A DNA stretch of 5,291 nucleotides, from assembly GCA_027348305.1 (NCBI GenBank), contig DAIEPS010000141.1, positions 1 through 5,291 of the forward strand, read 5' to 3'. Below, piece after piece: positions 5,278-5,291 of the stretch. Origin of the DNA: Anaerolineaceae bacterium (lineage in GTDB: Bacteria; Chloroflexota; Anaerolineae; Anaerolineales; Anaerolineaceae). Under the pieces are notes generated by a model, which saw only the letters and a program-made list of their open reading frames with translations, ran no database searches and was not told where the DNA came from. Numbering within the stretch: position 1 is the stretch's first letter; each line of letters begins with the position of its first letter. The translations under genes and the position numbers were made by a program.

Positions 5278-5291
5278 AATGGCCACGCCTG

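Noticed and set aside
5276..5291. Possible end of an upstream phage gene stopping at TGA 5278-5276
   Set aside because: Only a few codons are available, and another frame also remains open, so no gene can be supported.

Overview
The window looks like bacterial chromosome carrying the end of a phage-derived gene block. It has one long plus-strand gene (1-1320) facing six minus-strand genes (5264 down to 1342). The house style of several proteins recalls Anaerolineae/Chloroflexota: a PAS-GAF-HD-GYP sensor, a membrane protein with paired CxxC motifs, and a tail-type protein beginning MTYPLST. That assignment rests on family memory alone and is tentative. There are no tRNA or rRNA genes, CRISPR array or transposase, and no intergenic stretch exceeds about 150 bp.

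Left part (1-2668). The first gene is cut by the window edge. It encodes the end of a PAS domain, a GAF domain and a complete HD-GYP domain with its metal-binding residues, so it is probably a sensor-controlled cyclic-di-GMP phosphodiesterase. It converges on a two-gene minus-strand unit. The upstream member (2668-1970) encodes a membrane protein with two CxxC pairs. The downstream member (1962-1342) encodes two tandem SH3-like modules followed by a two-helix membrane hairpin. Only 7 bp separate them, and the second gene's ribosome site lies at the end of the first, so they are probably translated together. Neither has a function I can name.

Right part (2816-5291). Four minus-strand genes form a compact virion-type block, in transcription order: an unrecognised 141-residue protein; a head-tail connector-like protein (226 residues); a beta-rich, probably structural protein (160 residues); and, after a 151-bp gap, a tail-fibre or receptor-binding-like protein (251 residues). 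The first three overlap or nearly abut and are GC-rich. The last is nearer 50% GC and is preceded by an eight-unit heptanucleotide tandem array ending 19 bp before its start codon. No integrase, lysis gene, tape measure or attachment site is visible. The block may be the distal end of a prophage that continues beyond 5291, a short-tailed phage module, or a reduced or domesticated remnant.

Most worth a second look are the heptamer array in front of the tail-type gene, the palindromic 21-bp repeat inside the connector gene, the unusually short structural block, and the paired CxxC/SH3 membrane proteins beside it.
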